From: JAGLWP01 sp964444095
GTDB lineage: Archaea > Nanobdellota > Nanobdellia > Pacearchaeales > GW2011-AR1
Assembly (NCBI GenBank): GCA_964444095.1
Contig: CAYUEW010000002.1
Location: forward strand, 1-39,298
DNA length: 39,298 bases
Reading direction: 5' to 3'
A program made the position numbers and the translations under genes. How positions within the stretch are numbered: position 1 is the stretch's first letter; each line of letters begins with the position of its first letter. Under the pieces are notes generated by a model. That model did not search any database. It was given only the letters and a program-made list of their open reading frames with translations, and was not told the DNA's origin. Shown here one piece after another: positions 8,647 to 16,195 of the stretch.

Positions 8647-9112
8647 AAATATATGTTCTTTTACCTTTGTCAGATGTGCCTGCTAAAATAGGGATGAGAG
8701 TTATTTTTTCTACACTGCTTAAGGAAGGCATGTCTGTTGTAGAAAATGTTCCTCCTTGTGTCAGTCCAATTCCCTCAGAATCTATTAACAATTCATTTGT
8801 ACTATAACCACCTTCCTCAGAAAGTTTCATATTCATTTTAAAAATTGGCACATTTCCTGTATTGACAATGCTTAATCTTCCAGAAGAATAACTTGCATCA
8901 AAAGCAACATCTTCACAAACTAACTGAATATTTTTTCCGAATTTTGTCACACTTTCACCAACCATGCCCTTGAACCATACAAAGATAATTAGTGCAATAA
9001 CAACGACCATTGCGATTAATAGAACTGTTGCAATAACTGGCGAAATTCCTTTTTTGTTCAAATGATTGTGTCGATTTGAACAACTGGAAATCTCGAATTT
9101 CCTCTTTTTCAT
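8612..9112 (-). CDS. Archaeal type IV pilin-like protein (ISPVIA type)
   Basis: The 166-aa product has NKKGISPVIATVLLIAMVVVI at about residues 19-39, the best match here to the archaeal pilin N-terminal signature (basic-KG/ISPVIA-hydrophobic). Cleavage is expected after Gly22. The ectodomain carries a beta-sandwich-like segment with LSIVNTGNVPIF, common in archaeal pilins. The first ~18 residues before the leader are His/Ser-rich, so translation could instead begin further in, although no other good Met is visible. It overlaps the following gene by 35 nt. Confidence 0.82.
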   Translation of the reverse strand: MKKRKFEISSCSNRHNHLNKKGISPVIATVLLIAMVVVIALIIFVWFKGMVGESVTKFGKNIQLVCEDVAFDASYSSGRLSIVNTGNVPIFKMNMKLSEEGGYSTNELLIDSEGIGLTQGGTFSTTDMPSLSSVEKITLIPILAGTSDKGKRTYICEGQYGKEIII

Positions 9113-9161
9113 TTTAATTTAAACATTTTTAAGTTTATAAATTTTAATATGAGATTATTTT

Positions 9162-10229
9162 TTAAGCATAAGGAACACAACAACAATAACTTTGAGGAGA
9201 AGAGCAATATTGGTCCCCTGTTGATTCACATGTACCACTACAAGACCCCCCACAATTTAGTGCACAACTTGAGAGAGAATCATCGTAACCCAAAGAAGCA
9301 CAAAGACTCTTACAAGAATCAACAGTAATAATTAAACTACATCCTCCAACACCATCTGATTCATATCCTGCAGAACATGTACAATCTTCTTGACAATTAG
9401 AACCCCCGTCACAATCTTCTCCAGAATCAAGTTCTCCATTTCCACAAAGGAGGACACAAGTTCCGGTAATACACTCTTCTGTGGTAAGGCAAATTCCACA
9501 ATTTTCTCCACAGATTGTTCCACACTCATATCCTGTGTCTGTACAAGTATCTAGGCATTCTTCGACACATTGTCCTTCTCCATCACATTCTTCTCCTTCT
9601 ACAGAACAATCTGGGCAATCTATGTTTCCAATACAACCATCTGACCAAGTTCCACATTCATATCCTAAACTCACACAAGTTCCAGGTACACATGTTTCCC
9701 AAGAACTCAAAACTTCTTCAATTCGTGCACCCCCACAACTTGCAAATCTTGTTTTTCCTTCTATATCTTGAAATCGAACAGGAATAATCTCAACTTTGTA
9801 AATCGTTCCAACATCTGTGAAAACTGTTTTCATTACTTCGTTAGGAGCTAATGCATTTTCTCCAGCTAAAAATATAATTGAATGGCTATACTTTATCCAA
9901 GAAGAATCTTCAGAAAGACTTTCGCTTAAATCCTCTGTGGCAAGCTCTTGGTCCTCGTCAATTGTTGCATGTATAAAATATCCTGCGACACTGAATAGTC
10001 CATTATTTTTTATTGTAATGTTTAAGTTATCTGTATCACTATTATATGTCGCTTCTTGCATGAATACTGAAACGCCGTCAGGACATTCAATTGCATCCTT
10101 TGGAACATATGTCTTGATGAGTTGATAAACAACCATGCTCATAACTAAAGCAATTCCTACTAACAACACATATCCAATCATAATGCTCAATCCTTTTTTA
10201 TCCTGTAACAATGTATTTTTCTCCTTCAA
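9162..10229 (-). CDS. Pilin-type N-terminus fused to a large Cys-rich domain
   Basis: The 355-aa product is far larger than its pilin neighbours. Residues 1-12 are the leader (LLQDKKG) and about 13-38 a pilin-type hydrophobic helix (LSIMIGYVLLVGIALVMSMVV). Residues about 45-170 form a beta-rich domain with TFT-like strands. Residues about 178-355 hold about 30 cysteines in short repeats such as CGTWSDGC, CGTICGENCGIC and CGNGELDSGEDCDGG, the last resembling the CGDGxxxxGExCDxG repeats of secreted Cys-rich proteins. It overlaps the next upstream gene by 32 nt. A disulfide-stabilised adhesin or pilus tip is plausible but inferred. Confidence 0.78.
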   Translation of the reverse strand: MKEKNTLLQDKKGLSIMIGYVLLVGIALVMSMVVYQLIKTYVPKDAIECPDGVSVFMQEATYNSDTDNLNITIKNNGLFSVAGYFIHATIDEDQELATEDLSESLSEDSSWIKYSHSIIFLAGENALAPNEVMKTVFTDVGTIYKVEIIPVRFQDIEGKTRFASCGGARIEEVLSSWETCVPGTCVSLGYECGTWSDGCIGNIDCPDCSVEGEECDGEGQCVEECLDTCTDTGYECGTICGENCGICLTTEECITGTCVLLCGNGELDSGEDCDGGSNCQEDCTCSAGYESDGVGGCSLIITVDSCKSLCASLGYDDSLSSCALNCGGSCSGTCESTGDQYCSSPQSYCCCVPYA

Positions 10230-10710
10230 TTTCTTGAGAAACTATAAAATAAAAATTTTCCCCTGCTTCCAAATCAAATTGATATTCCACATCTTCAATC
10301 ATAACAATAACCTGGCTTCCAGAAGGCGTGTGCGTTTTTTCACCTTCTCCTCCAGTTATAGTCATGCTCTGTCCATCAATAGAAATACTTTCTGCAACTT
10401 CTTGATATGCCTTCATTGTTAAACTTTCGGAATCCCCGAAGAGAAAATATAAATTTTTACCTGCTCCTGCATAATCCACATAACTTTCCACAAACTGTTT
10501 TAAAAGAACATTTATTGCTGTTTCATCTAAAGAATTATATGTGCCATATTTAATAATATTCTGACTCTCAATTTGTAATTCTTCTTTTAAGTCATAGATT
10601 TTCACAGAGCCCTTTTTATTAGAATAATTTGAGACAGTTATAAATCCAACAATAATTGTAACAATGATAATTGCTGATAACAAATAGAACTGTCCTTTTT
10701 TCCCTCTCAT
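10198..10710 (-). CDS. Pilin-like protein, first gene of the pilus operon
   Basis: The 170-aa product has a very short leader MRGKKG, then QFYLLSAIIIVTIIVGFITV, a prepilin-type hydrophobic helix with cleavage predicted between Gly6 and Gln7. The ectodomain (about 30-170) has no Cys and contains a GGEGEKTHTPSG loop. It is the 5'-most gene of the minus-strand run, and its 3' end overlaps the Cys-rich pilin gene by 32 nt. The SRP RNA gene on the same strand lies just upstream. Probably a minor or structural pilin. Confidence 0.75.
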   Translation of the reverse strand: MRGKKGQFYLLSAIIIVTIIVGFITVSNYSNKKGSVKIYDLKEELQIESQNIIKYGTYNSLDETAINVLLKQFVESYVDYAGAGKNLYFLFGDSESLTMKAYQEVAESISIDGQSMTITGGEGEKTHTPSGSQVIVMIEDVEYQFDLEAGENFYFIVSQEIEGEKYIVTG

Positions 10711-10756
10711 ATGTTAAAAAGAAGAAAATACTTTATTAATTTAATGTTTAATCAGT

Positions 10757-11014
10757 GTAGACTCAGAGGGTTGCTCAAAGATTGCTAAAAAGCTACCTTT
10801 CTTCTTTCTCAATTCTGCGACCTGTCAAGCATCTGAACAAATGTTTAGGGCTGCTCCGATCAAGGTCTGACCCGTTTCGCAAATGCAAGATCAAAACAGA
10901 CAGAACGTCAACGTCCGAACAAAGACTCCTTAACGCGCTTATCACGTCCCTCCTTGCAGTCTGCCTAAAGCCCGTTTGCAAATGGCAGAGGGCTAACCTG
11001 CCAACCTAGTCTAC
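10757..11014 (-). ncRNA. ffs: Signal recognition particle RNA (7S/SRP RNA)
   Basis: This is a GC-richer, structured segment with no credible ORF. The two ends are complementary (5' GTAGACTAGGTTG pairs with 3' CAACCCTCTGAGTCTAC around a small internal loop), forming archaeal helix 1. The SRP54-binding helix 8 is recognisable as GGGTCAG-N11-AGCAGCCC, followed by TAAACA, at about 10839-10874. The symmetric-loop strands are intact. The apical part reads ACCTTGATCGG instead of the usual GGAA-capped stem, so the loop is atypical. Length about 258 nt, slightly short for archaea. A TATA box 25 nt upstream of 11014 supports the 5' end; both ends are estimated from helix 1 and are good to a few bases. 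Confidence 0.88.
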
Positions 11015-11033
11015 AAAATCATTAGAAATAAAG

Positions 11034-11043
11034 AGTTTTTAAG
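11034..11043 (-). promoter_or_regulatory. TATA box of the SRP RNA gene
   Basis: On the minus strand CTTAAAAAC is centred about 25 nt upstream of the predicted SRP RNA 5' end at 11014. It directly abuts the stop codon of the upstream surface-protein gene, so the RNA has its own promoter with almost no intergenic space. Confidence 0.6.
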
Positions 11044-11044
11044 T

Positions 11045-11716
11045 TTATCTCCTCGCCATGAGTCCAATCAATATCCCGAGCAAAACAATTCCCAAAAGTC
11101 CGAAAAGAATAAACACATAATCTGAAGATTTTTCTACAAATACATTTTCTTCAATTTCACACCCTGTAATTTCATTTGGTTTATTGTAAGAATAATCACA
11201 ATGATTTGCGTCATAACAATCTCGGTTCATCACACCAATTTCACAAGCACTCCAATCTCCGCACTTCCAATTTGGTTCGCAATAATCTTTTGAGTGAGAG
11301 GAACTTTCATCATCGTCATCATCTTCGTCTTCTATCGGATTGATTATTACGGGAGAAAAAGCAGAATAAACAAAATAATCTTTGTAGCTTGTAGTTAATT
11401 CACCAAGAGCATTTCTTGCTGAAATGTAATAATTTATTTCTTTACCGACATAAGCGTCCATTAATTCTGGTGAAAGTGTTTTACAATATAAATCTCCTTC
11501 TTCATACATTAGCAATCCCCAATTCCACAAGGGTTCTGTAACACGTAGATTAATTCTTACTAAAACAATATCAGAAACATTGTCACTCACGTTTGCACAA
11601 ATTACAACATCTTTAGATACAAGGGTTTCTCCAATTGTAATATCTTGAATTATTGGGACAGCAGATACAAGACTAATAAAAAGAATCCCTATTAAAATCA
11701 GCATACATTTTTTCAT
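11045..11716 (-). CDS. Exported membrane-anchored protein with thrombospondin-like Cys motif
   Basis: The 223-aa product has a signal peptide (residues 1-19, KKCMLILIGILFISLVSA), a beta-sandwich-like domain (about 20-125), an acidic linker of about ten Asp/Glu residues (about 130-140), a Cys module CEPNWKCGDWSACEIG followed by CYDANHC (about 147-180) resembling the WxxWSxC motif of thrombospondin type 1 repeats, and a C-terminal transmembrane helix (about 199-219) ending MARR. The protein should be held in the membrane with its body outside. It is the last of three overlapping genes (12688 to 11045) and lies just upstream of the SRP RNA. Function unknown. Confidence 0.78.
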   Translation of the reverse strand: MKKCMLILIGILFISLVSAVPIIQDITIGETLVSKDVVICANVSDNVSDIVLVRINLRVTEPLWNWGLLMYEEGDLYCKTLSPELMDAYVGKEINYYISARNALGELTTSYKDYFVYSAFSPVIINPIEDEDDDDDESSSHSKDYCEPNWKCGDWSACEIGVMNRDCYDANHCDYSYNKPNEITGCEIEENVFVEKSSDYVFILFGLLGIVLLGILIGLMARR

Positions 11717-11858
11717 TTTGAGTTATATCTTTTTTCATTAAATTAAGTTGTTCTCTTTTTTGTCTATGGTGTTCTCCCATTTGATAATGTCTTTGTGCAG
11801 CTTCATTCATCCAAGGGGGTGCTTTTATTGAAGGCTCTTTTTGATACTTTGGTTTCAT
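11673..11858 (-). CDS. Small basic cytoplasmic protein, overlapping both neighbours
   Basis: The 61-aa frame begins ATGAAACCAAAG with its ATG overlapping the TGA of the preceding gene (ATGA) and ends 44 nt inside the next gene. Composition is hydrophilic, rich in Lys, Gln, His and Met (QRHYQMGEHHRQKREQ), with no signal peptide or membrane helix, unlike both exported neighbours. The ATGA coupling and the lack of any other explanation for bases 11717-11854 support it. No family recognised; if real, the translational overlap implies the three proteins are made together. Confidence 0.5.
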   Translation of the reverse strand: MKPKYQKEPSIKAPPWMNEAAQRHYQMGEHHRQKREQLNLMKKDITQNEKMYADFNRDSFY

Positions 11859-12688
11859 TCTGCTTTCTCCTTCTTTTTATGTAAAAGAACAACTGTTCCA
11901 GCTATGAGAAATACTAATGCAATTCCTAGTCCAAGTCCCTTCGGAGTTTTAGCAAATCCAACAACTGCACCTAAAATTCCAGAGCCAGTTGACTCTTGGT
12001 TTTCATTCCCACCAATTAAATTTTCTTCCTCTTCTTCTATTTCTTCTTCTTGTTCATTAACTAATTCATTGGTTGTCGTTGTTGATGAACTGCTTGAACT
12101 GCTAGAGCTTGATGAAGAACTAGATGAACTGCTACTTGGTGGACTAACAGGAGGTTCGATGATTTCTATCTCACAATTAGAATAATCAATTTGACAACTT
12201 GAAGAACAAGAAATAGTGCCTGTCCATCCATCACCACAATCAGTAACTGCTCCAAAATTTATATCATCACATTCTTCCCCAAGTTGGATAGCCCCATCTC
12301 CACAAGTTTCACCAATAAGAGGTTTGAGAAGTGTTGTCAAATCTAATTCCTCGTTTATTCCCCAGTCAGACATTCCATCATAATCTCCATTTTGATTTGT
12401 TGGAATAGTATTAATATAAAATTTTACAATTCCAGTTGTTCCAAAACAGGGAGAAATATCAACTTCATAACTTCCATCAGAGACTTCGCCAATTCCAACA
12501 GTGTCTTCGCCAATCACAGCCCGAATTTCATAATCTCCAACTAAAACTTCTCCATGATAAAATACTTGTCCGAAATATGTCTTCGGTAAGCTCGGTGGAC
12601 AATTTACTGCAAGAACAAAATTACTACATAATAAAAGCAATACAGCGAATATGATTACCTTTCTCATATCACCAAATCTTTTCCCCAT
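11855..12688 (-). CDS. Secreted Ser-rich, Cys-containing surface protein with C-terminal anchor
   Basis: The 277-aa product has a signal peptide (about 8-27, VIIFAVLLLLCSNFVLA), a beta-rich domain (about 28-125), a CGDGAIQLGEECDD module (about 128-172) like the Cys-rich repeat in the 355-aa pilin fusion, an unbroken run of about 18 Ser followed by four Thr (about 183-204), a stretch of about 20 mostly Glu residues, and a C-terminal TM helix (about 252-270) with a KKKEKAE tail. The Ser/Thr run is a probable stalk, possibly O-glycosylated. The second ATG (MRKVII, seven codons in) follows a GGTGAT sequence and may be the true start. Confidence 0.75.
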   Translation of the reverse strand: MGKRFGDMRKVIIFAVLLLLCSNFVLAVNCPPSLPKTYFGQVFYHGEVLVGDYEIRAVIGEDTVGIGEVSDGSYEVDISPCFGTTGIVKFYINTIPTNQNGDYDGMSDWGINEELDLTTLLKPLIGETCGDGAIQLGEECDDINFGAVTDCGDGWTGTISCSSSCQIDYSNCEIEIIEPPVSPPSSSSSSSSSSSSSSSSSSTTTTNELVNEQEEEIEEEEENLIGGNENQESTGSGILGAVVGFAKTPKGLGLGIALVFLIAGTVVLLHKKKEKAE

Positions 12689-12757
12689 TTAAAAGAATTG
12701 TTATACCTCAAAGTATCTTATAAAAAACAAAAAAAGAAAAAGAAAAATAAAAAGGAA

Positions 12758-14653
12758 TTATAACACAGAATCTAATGCATCTTGTGAAGGTGTGTAAAGT
12801 GCAGTTTCTTCTGGTAAGAATTTAGCAGTCATCCAATAACCTTCTCCAGTTTGCATATCTCCTCCAACTGTTTCTGTATAAACAGAATCGTAGTAAAATA
12901 TACTACCTGAAACTAAACTGGTTAATGCATTTGTCACATTCAAATCTGTTAGGCCGTAATGTCCGATTAAATTCCATCCGTTTGCAACTTCAACGCTTAA
13001 TAAAGAACCGCCTATATCTGGAACAATACTTCCATAACCTTTCAAGGTATCAGCATTTTGCATCTTAACATAATAACCATATCCTGGAACAATATTTTTT
13101 AACCAATACGCTGATGTTCCAGTATCAAAACCTTCTTTGGGAACATTACAATTATCTATTCTATTTTTATGCCATATGTCTCCATATTGAAAGATAGTAT
13201 ACTCACTACCTTCACAATAAACATTTTCAGTTATATCTCCAAAGACAGAATCAACACTTGTGTCTTCTGGCATCATTGGAATTGAAATCAAGTTCCATCC
13301 TTCTGCCAAGTCAATCCACCAAGAATAAACACTAATTGTTACATCATAATACAAGATTGTAGTTCCATCTGTAGCTCTAATAACTACATTATGAATTCCT
13401 CTTTCACTATAGGGGATAAGTGCAGTTCCATCAATTTCACAATTTGTTCCTGTAAATCCAATAGTTACTTCTGCAATTACTTCTGAACTTGGAACAAGAC
13501 TACAATCTGTTAAAGTTAATCCTGTATCAAATTCTACATCTAAAACGTTTGGAGCAATTCCTAAAATTCCTGTTTCGCATTCGAAAGGTTCTGCTTCAGT
13601 TTCAATATCAGAGATTACAATAGCATCTTCGTCTTCTAAACTAAATGTTCCAATATTCCCTGCATTGTCTGTTACAATTAATGATACCTCATAATCTCCT
13701 TGTGAATTATATGTGTGAGTTGGGTTTGCCATATCACTAGTTTCGCTATCTCCGAAATCCCAAAGATATGATGCAATTCCACTACTCTCTTCTACAATAG
13801 TTGAATCAAAACTAACTTCCTCAAAAACAGTTAAGTCTCCACTAACTGTGAAACTTACTATAGGAGAAGTTCTATCAATTGTGAAAATTCCAGAGAATCC
13901 TCTATCGTCTCCTGCTGAAATCTTCAAGCAATAATCTCCTTCATTTAATCCAGAGATATCCCATGGATATACAGTAGAACTTGAACCAAAAATGTGATTA
14001 TCTATTGCATCACTCCAGCCATCTGTTCCAGCACAAGTTCCTTCCTTATATTGAAGAATATAAGTTGTAGCAGAACAATCATAACTCCATTCTATCTCTA
14101 AATTATCTTCATTAGTAGAAGAATCTGCTTCAGGATTCACAAAAATTACACAAGCTTCAGGAGAGTCAGTATCCACATAAATTATCAACTCATCTTCGAA
14201 CAAATAACTTTCTGGATTCCATGCAATCATTTTTTCTCCGTCATAATCATCGGCAAGAACTAACCAAATTTTTGCACCATTAGCAAAATTGTCATCCAAT
14301 TCACTTGGTAACATTGTACTAAGTTCTACATTTGTTTCGCTAACTTCTAAATTTCCAGTGCCATCAGTGATATATGTTCCAATAAATGCTCCGGGATTAC
14401 TTCCTGGCCACGGGTCAGCATAATAGATTAAAGAGTAATCTGTATCTTCTTCAAGTCCTGTTGCAGTAAGTGAATACACAAATTCAGAACCAACAGCATT
14501 GTAAGTTAACACACCGCTTATTCCATCACCAGAAATTACTTCCCAGGTAGTTGAATCTTTATTCTCAAGAGTTAAAGTAGTAGCACTCACAACACCAACC
14601 ATCATAACTAAAACACTTAACATTAATACACTTAATATTAAATTTTTTTTCAT
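12758..14653 (-). CDS. Large secreted surface protein with PKD domain
   Basis: The 631-aa product starts with a clear signal peptide (residues 1-24, ending VVSA). Residues about 165-260 form an Ig/FN3-like domain with paired Cys. Residues about 262-348 form a PKD domain (SYLWDFGDSETSD, NPTHTYNSQGDYEVSLIV). Residues about 445-631 carry two copies of the GWNLI motif (GWNLISIPM near 453, GWNLIGHYG near 559), a repeat found in archaeal surface proteins. There is no C-terminal TM helix, so it is either secreted or held by partners. A GGAGGT ribosome site lies 13 nt upstream of the ATG. Likely an abundant S-layer-like or adhesive protein; function inferred. Confidence 0.8.
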   Translation of the reverse strand: MKKNLILSVLMLSVLVMMVGVVSATTLTLENKDSTTWEVISGDGISGVLTYNAVGSEFVYSLTATGLEEDTDYSLIYYADPWPGSNPGAFIGTYITDGTGNLEVSETNVELSTMLPSELDDNFANGAKIWLVLADDYDGEKMIAWNPESYLFEDELIIYVDTDSPEACVIFVNPEADSSTNEDNLEIEWSYDCSATTYILQYKEGTCAGTDGWSDAIDNHIFGSSSTVYPWDISGLNEGDYCLKISAGDDRGFSGIFTIDRTSPIVSFTVSGDLTVFEEVSFDSTIVEESSGIASYLWDFGDSETSDMANPTHTYNSQGDYEVSLIVTDNAGNIGTFSLEDEDAIVISDIETEAEPFECETGILGIAPNVLDVEFDTGLTLTDCSLVPSSEVIAEVTIGFTGTNCEIDGTALIPYSERGIHNVVIRATDGTTILYYDVTISVYSWWIDLAEGWNLISIPMMPEDTSVDSVFGDITENVYCEGSEYTIFQYGDIWHKNRIDNCNVPKEGFDTGTSAYWLKNIVPGYGYYVKMQNADTLKGYGSIVPDIGGSLLSVEVANGWNLIGHYGLTDLNVTNALTSLVSGSIFYYDSVYTETVGGDMQTGEGYWMTAKFLPEETALYTPSQDALDSVL

Positions 14654-14655
14654 AT

Positions 14656-14781
14656 TTATTTTTTTAAACCTCCTTTCAATTCTATATTCCCTTTGCTAAA
14701 CAAAGAGGTCATACAATTTTTGTAATTGTTACACGTATAACTATAAACTGGCAAAGAATCAAACTCTTTCCTCATCACCAT
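14656..14781 (-). CDS. Possible 41-aa Cys-pair protein or leader ORF
   Basis: A 41-codon frame ends 2 nt before the ATG of the PKD surface protein and contains that gene's GGAGGT ribosome site within its last codons. It begins MVMRKEFDSLPVYSY and has two Cys in the segment TCNNYKNCMT. A TATA-like TTTTAAAG lies about 23 nt upstream, but a second TATA-like stretch (TTTATAGTT) lies inside it, so it may not be transcribed from its own start. Apart from this frame, the 220-bp gap 14654-14873 holds only a CTTTG/CAAAG hairpin near 14695. Short and unconfirmed. Confidence 0.3.
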   Translation of the reverse strand: MVMRKEFDSLPVYSYTCNNYKNCMTSLFSKGNIELKGGLKK

Positions 14782-14873
14782 AATTCAACCAGAGGAAATT
14801 TCTTTAAAAGAATTATTGTCTTTCAAAATAGATTATCTTTTATTATTACTTAAATTAAAAGAATAAACTTATT

Positions 14874-15356
14874 TCAAAATTCCCATCTGATTCCAAGCTG
14901 ACTCAAGCTATAAGTTCCAAGAATATATTCTTCCCCATTTATATCAGAAACTGAAAAAGGGCTATCACTTACTTGGTGTGTGCACATATGTTTAGCATAT
15001 GCTTTGAAAGTTCCAAGTTCACAATCATAAATAACATTAATATCAAACCCGTATTCTTGTCTTGTTGGATTAATCCAATTAAAACCCAAAACTTCCTCAG
15101 GGGTTACATAAACTTTTTCTCTCCCACTAAAAGATATTTTCATACCATCTAATAATCCTTTTTTCACTGTTGCTTCTAATCCAGCCCCAACTTCTGCTGC
15201 AATCTGATTTCGAGTTACACTATCATCTACTCTTAGGGGCACATAAGCCACATCAATGCTCGCTGTGGGTTTTACAGAAATCGTCGAACATCCCAGCATA
15301 ATCCCTGTTAGTCCAATAAGCAAGCCTTTTTTCAGAAACCCGAATGCATCTTTCAT
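14874..15356 (-). CDS. Putative lipoprotein, beta-rich
   Basis: The 160-aa product has a signal with a lipobox-like end (LLIGLTGIMLGCS, Cys about residue 23), suggesting lipid anchoring on the outer face of the membrane. The mature part alternates polar and hydrophobic residues in beta-strand style (GMKISFSGREKVYV, GFDINVIYDCELGTFKAYAK) and ends in an aromatic residue (LSQLGIRWEF), a pattern reminiscent of bacterial barrel strands, although an archaeon has no outer membrane of that kind. A TATA box (CATTTAAACC) sits about 27 nt upstream, so it appears leaderless and monocistronic. No family recognised. Confidence 0.65.
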   Translation of the reverse strand: MKDAFGFLKKGLLIGLTGIMLGCSTISVKPTASIDVAYVPLRVDDSVTRNQIAAEVGAGLEATVKKGLLDGMKISFSGREKVYVTPEEVLGFNWINPTRQEYGFDINVIYDCELGTFKAYAKHMCTHQVSDSPFSVSDINGEEYILGTYSLSQLGIRWEF

Positions 15357-15406
15357 AAAATTTTCTATAAACTCGTGGTTTAAATGAATTGTTGTCTTAT
15401 ATTTTA

Positions 15407-16147
15407 TTAATTATAAAGTTCCCACAAAACCAATTTCCCCTCTGCATCTCTCAAGAACAAAGTGTCTCCTGTGTCTGTCCAAACATATTCTTCTTCAAAA
15501 TCTTCAGCAGTGATGTCCACAATTTCCCCAGCACTTAAAACAATATTTTCAAAAACAAATTTCTTTCTGCCTTCATCTTTAATTTCCCAGTTTACAAGAG
15601 AGCAATTATAATCACAAATATTTTCGAAAATAACTGTCTGCCCTTCAAAGCTTCCCACAATAATACATTCCGCACAAACATCTTCAGATTTTTCACATAA
15701 GTTAATATTCTTTTCAAGACATTCTTCCCACGCATCCCTTAACTCTTTTTCGTACTTCTTATTATCTAAAATATAAACATTAGCTAAGCCCCAATGCACT
15801 AATTCAATGTTGATATTTGTGTTACTAATAAAAACAAACGCCAATGTTCTTTGATATAAATCGTATTTTGGTATCCCATATTCTAATCTAATGCTCTTGT
15901 TTGAAATCAGACCTTCCAAAAGCACCTTTGCTTCTTCATAATACTTCTCTCCTTTTTCAGGAGAATTAATCCCCAACAATCTCACAGACTCGTTGCCTAC
16001 AACAATTGTGTCTCCGTCAATTACTCGCTCAACTTCAAAATATTCTTGTTCATCAAGAAAGGTAATTACTAAATTATCCAAAAAAGAATAATTAATTACA
16101 AAAAGGAGCACAATCGCAAAAATAAGAATAATCTTTTCTTTATTCAT
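15407..16147 (-). CDS. Membrane-anchored thermonuclease (SNase) fused to a lamin-tail-like domain
   Basis: The 246-aa product has an N-terminal TM anchor (about 5-28). Residues about 36-135 are a staphylococcal-nuclease (TNase) domain: VERVIDGDTIVV with the catalytic Asp pair, VRLLGINSPE with the conserved Arg, then LYQRTLAFVFI (Arg) and ELVHWGLANVYI. Residues about 155-246 look like a lamin-tail (LTD) beta-sandwich (NICDYNCSLVNWEIKDEG, DTGDTLFLRDAEGKLV). SNase-LTD pairings occur in secreted prokaryotic nucleases. It would degrade nucleic acid outside the cell, plausibly for nucleotide scavenging. It shares a palindromic TATA box with prs. Confidence 0.85.
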   Translation of the reverse strand: MNKEKIILIFAIVLLFVINYSFLDNLVITFLDEQEYFEVERVIDGDTIVVGNESVRLLGINSPEKGEKYYEEAKVLLEGLISNKSIRLEYGIPKYDLYQRTLAFVFISNTNINIELVHWGLANVYILDNKKYEKELRDAWEECLEKNINLCEKSEDVCAECIIVGSFEGQTVIFENICDYNCSLVNWEIKDEGRKKFVFENIVLSAGEIVDITAEDFEEEYVWTDTGDTLFLRDAEGKLVLWELYN

Positions 16148-16167
16148 ACACTAGAGCACAGAAATAG

Positions 16168-16176
16168 TTTTAAATA
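16168..16176. promoter_or_regulatory. Shared bidirectional TATA box between the nuclease gene and prs
   Basis: TTTTAAATA contains the palindrome TTTAAA (16169-16174). Its centre at 16171.5 is 24.5 nt from the minus-strand ATG (16147) and 24.5 nt from the plus-strand ATG at 16196. No second TATA-like sequence lies in the 36-48 bp divergent gap. This symmetry supports one core element serving both leaderless transcripts and supports 16196 as the prs start. Confidence 0.55.
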
Positions 16177-16195
16177 AATTATCATGTTCTATTTT

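Noticed and set aside
9481..9787. Plus-strand frames of 90-96 aa rich in His, Ser and Leu
   Set aside because: They are the complement of the Cys-rich repeat region of the pilin fusion gene; the composition follows from that.
10782..11009. Frames of 75 and 62 aa on both strands
   Set aside because: They lie inside the SRP RNA gene; the helix 1 pairing and helix 8 motif explain the sequence.
12061..12130. Simple-sequence repeat as an assembly artefact or mobile repeat
   Set aside because: It encodes the Ser/Thr run of a surface protein in frame and uses mixed Ser codons, so it is a coding low-complexity stalk.
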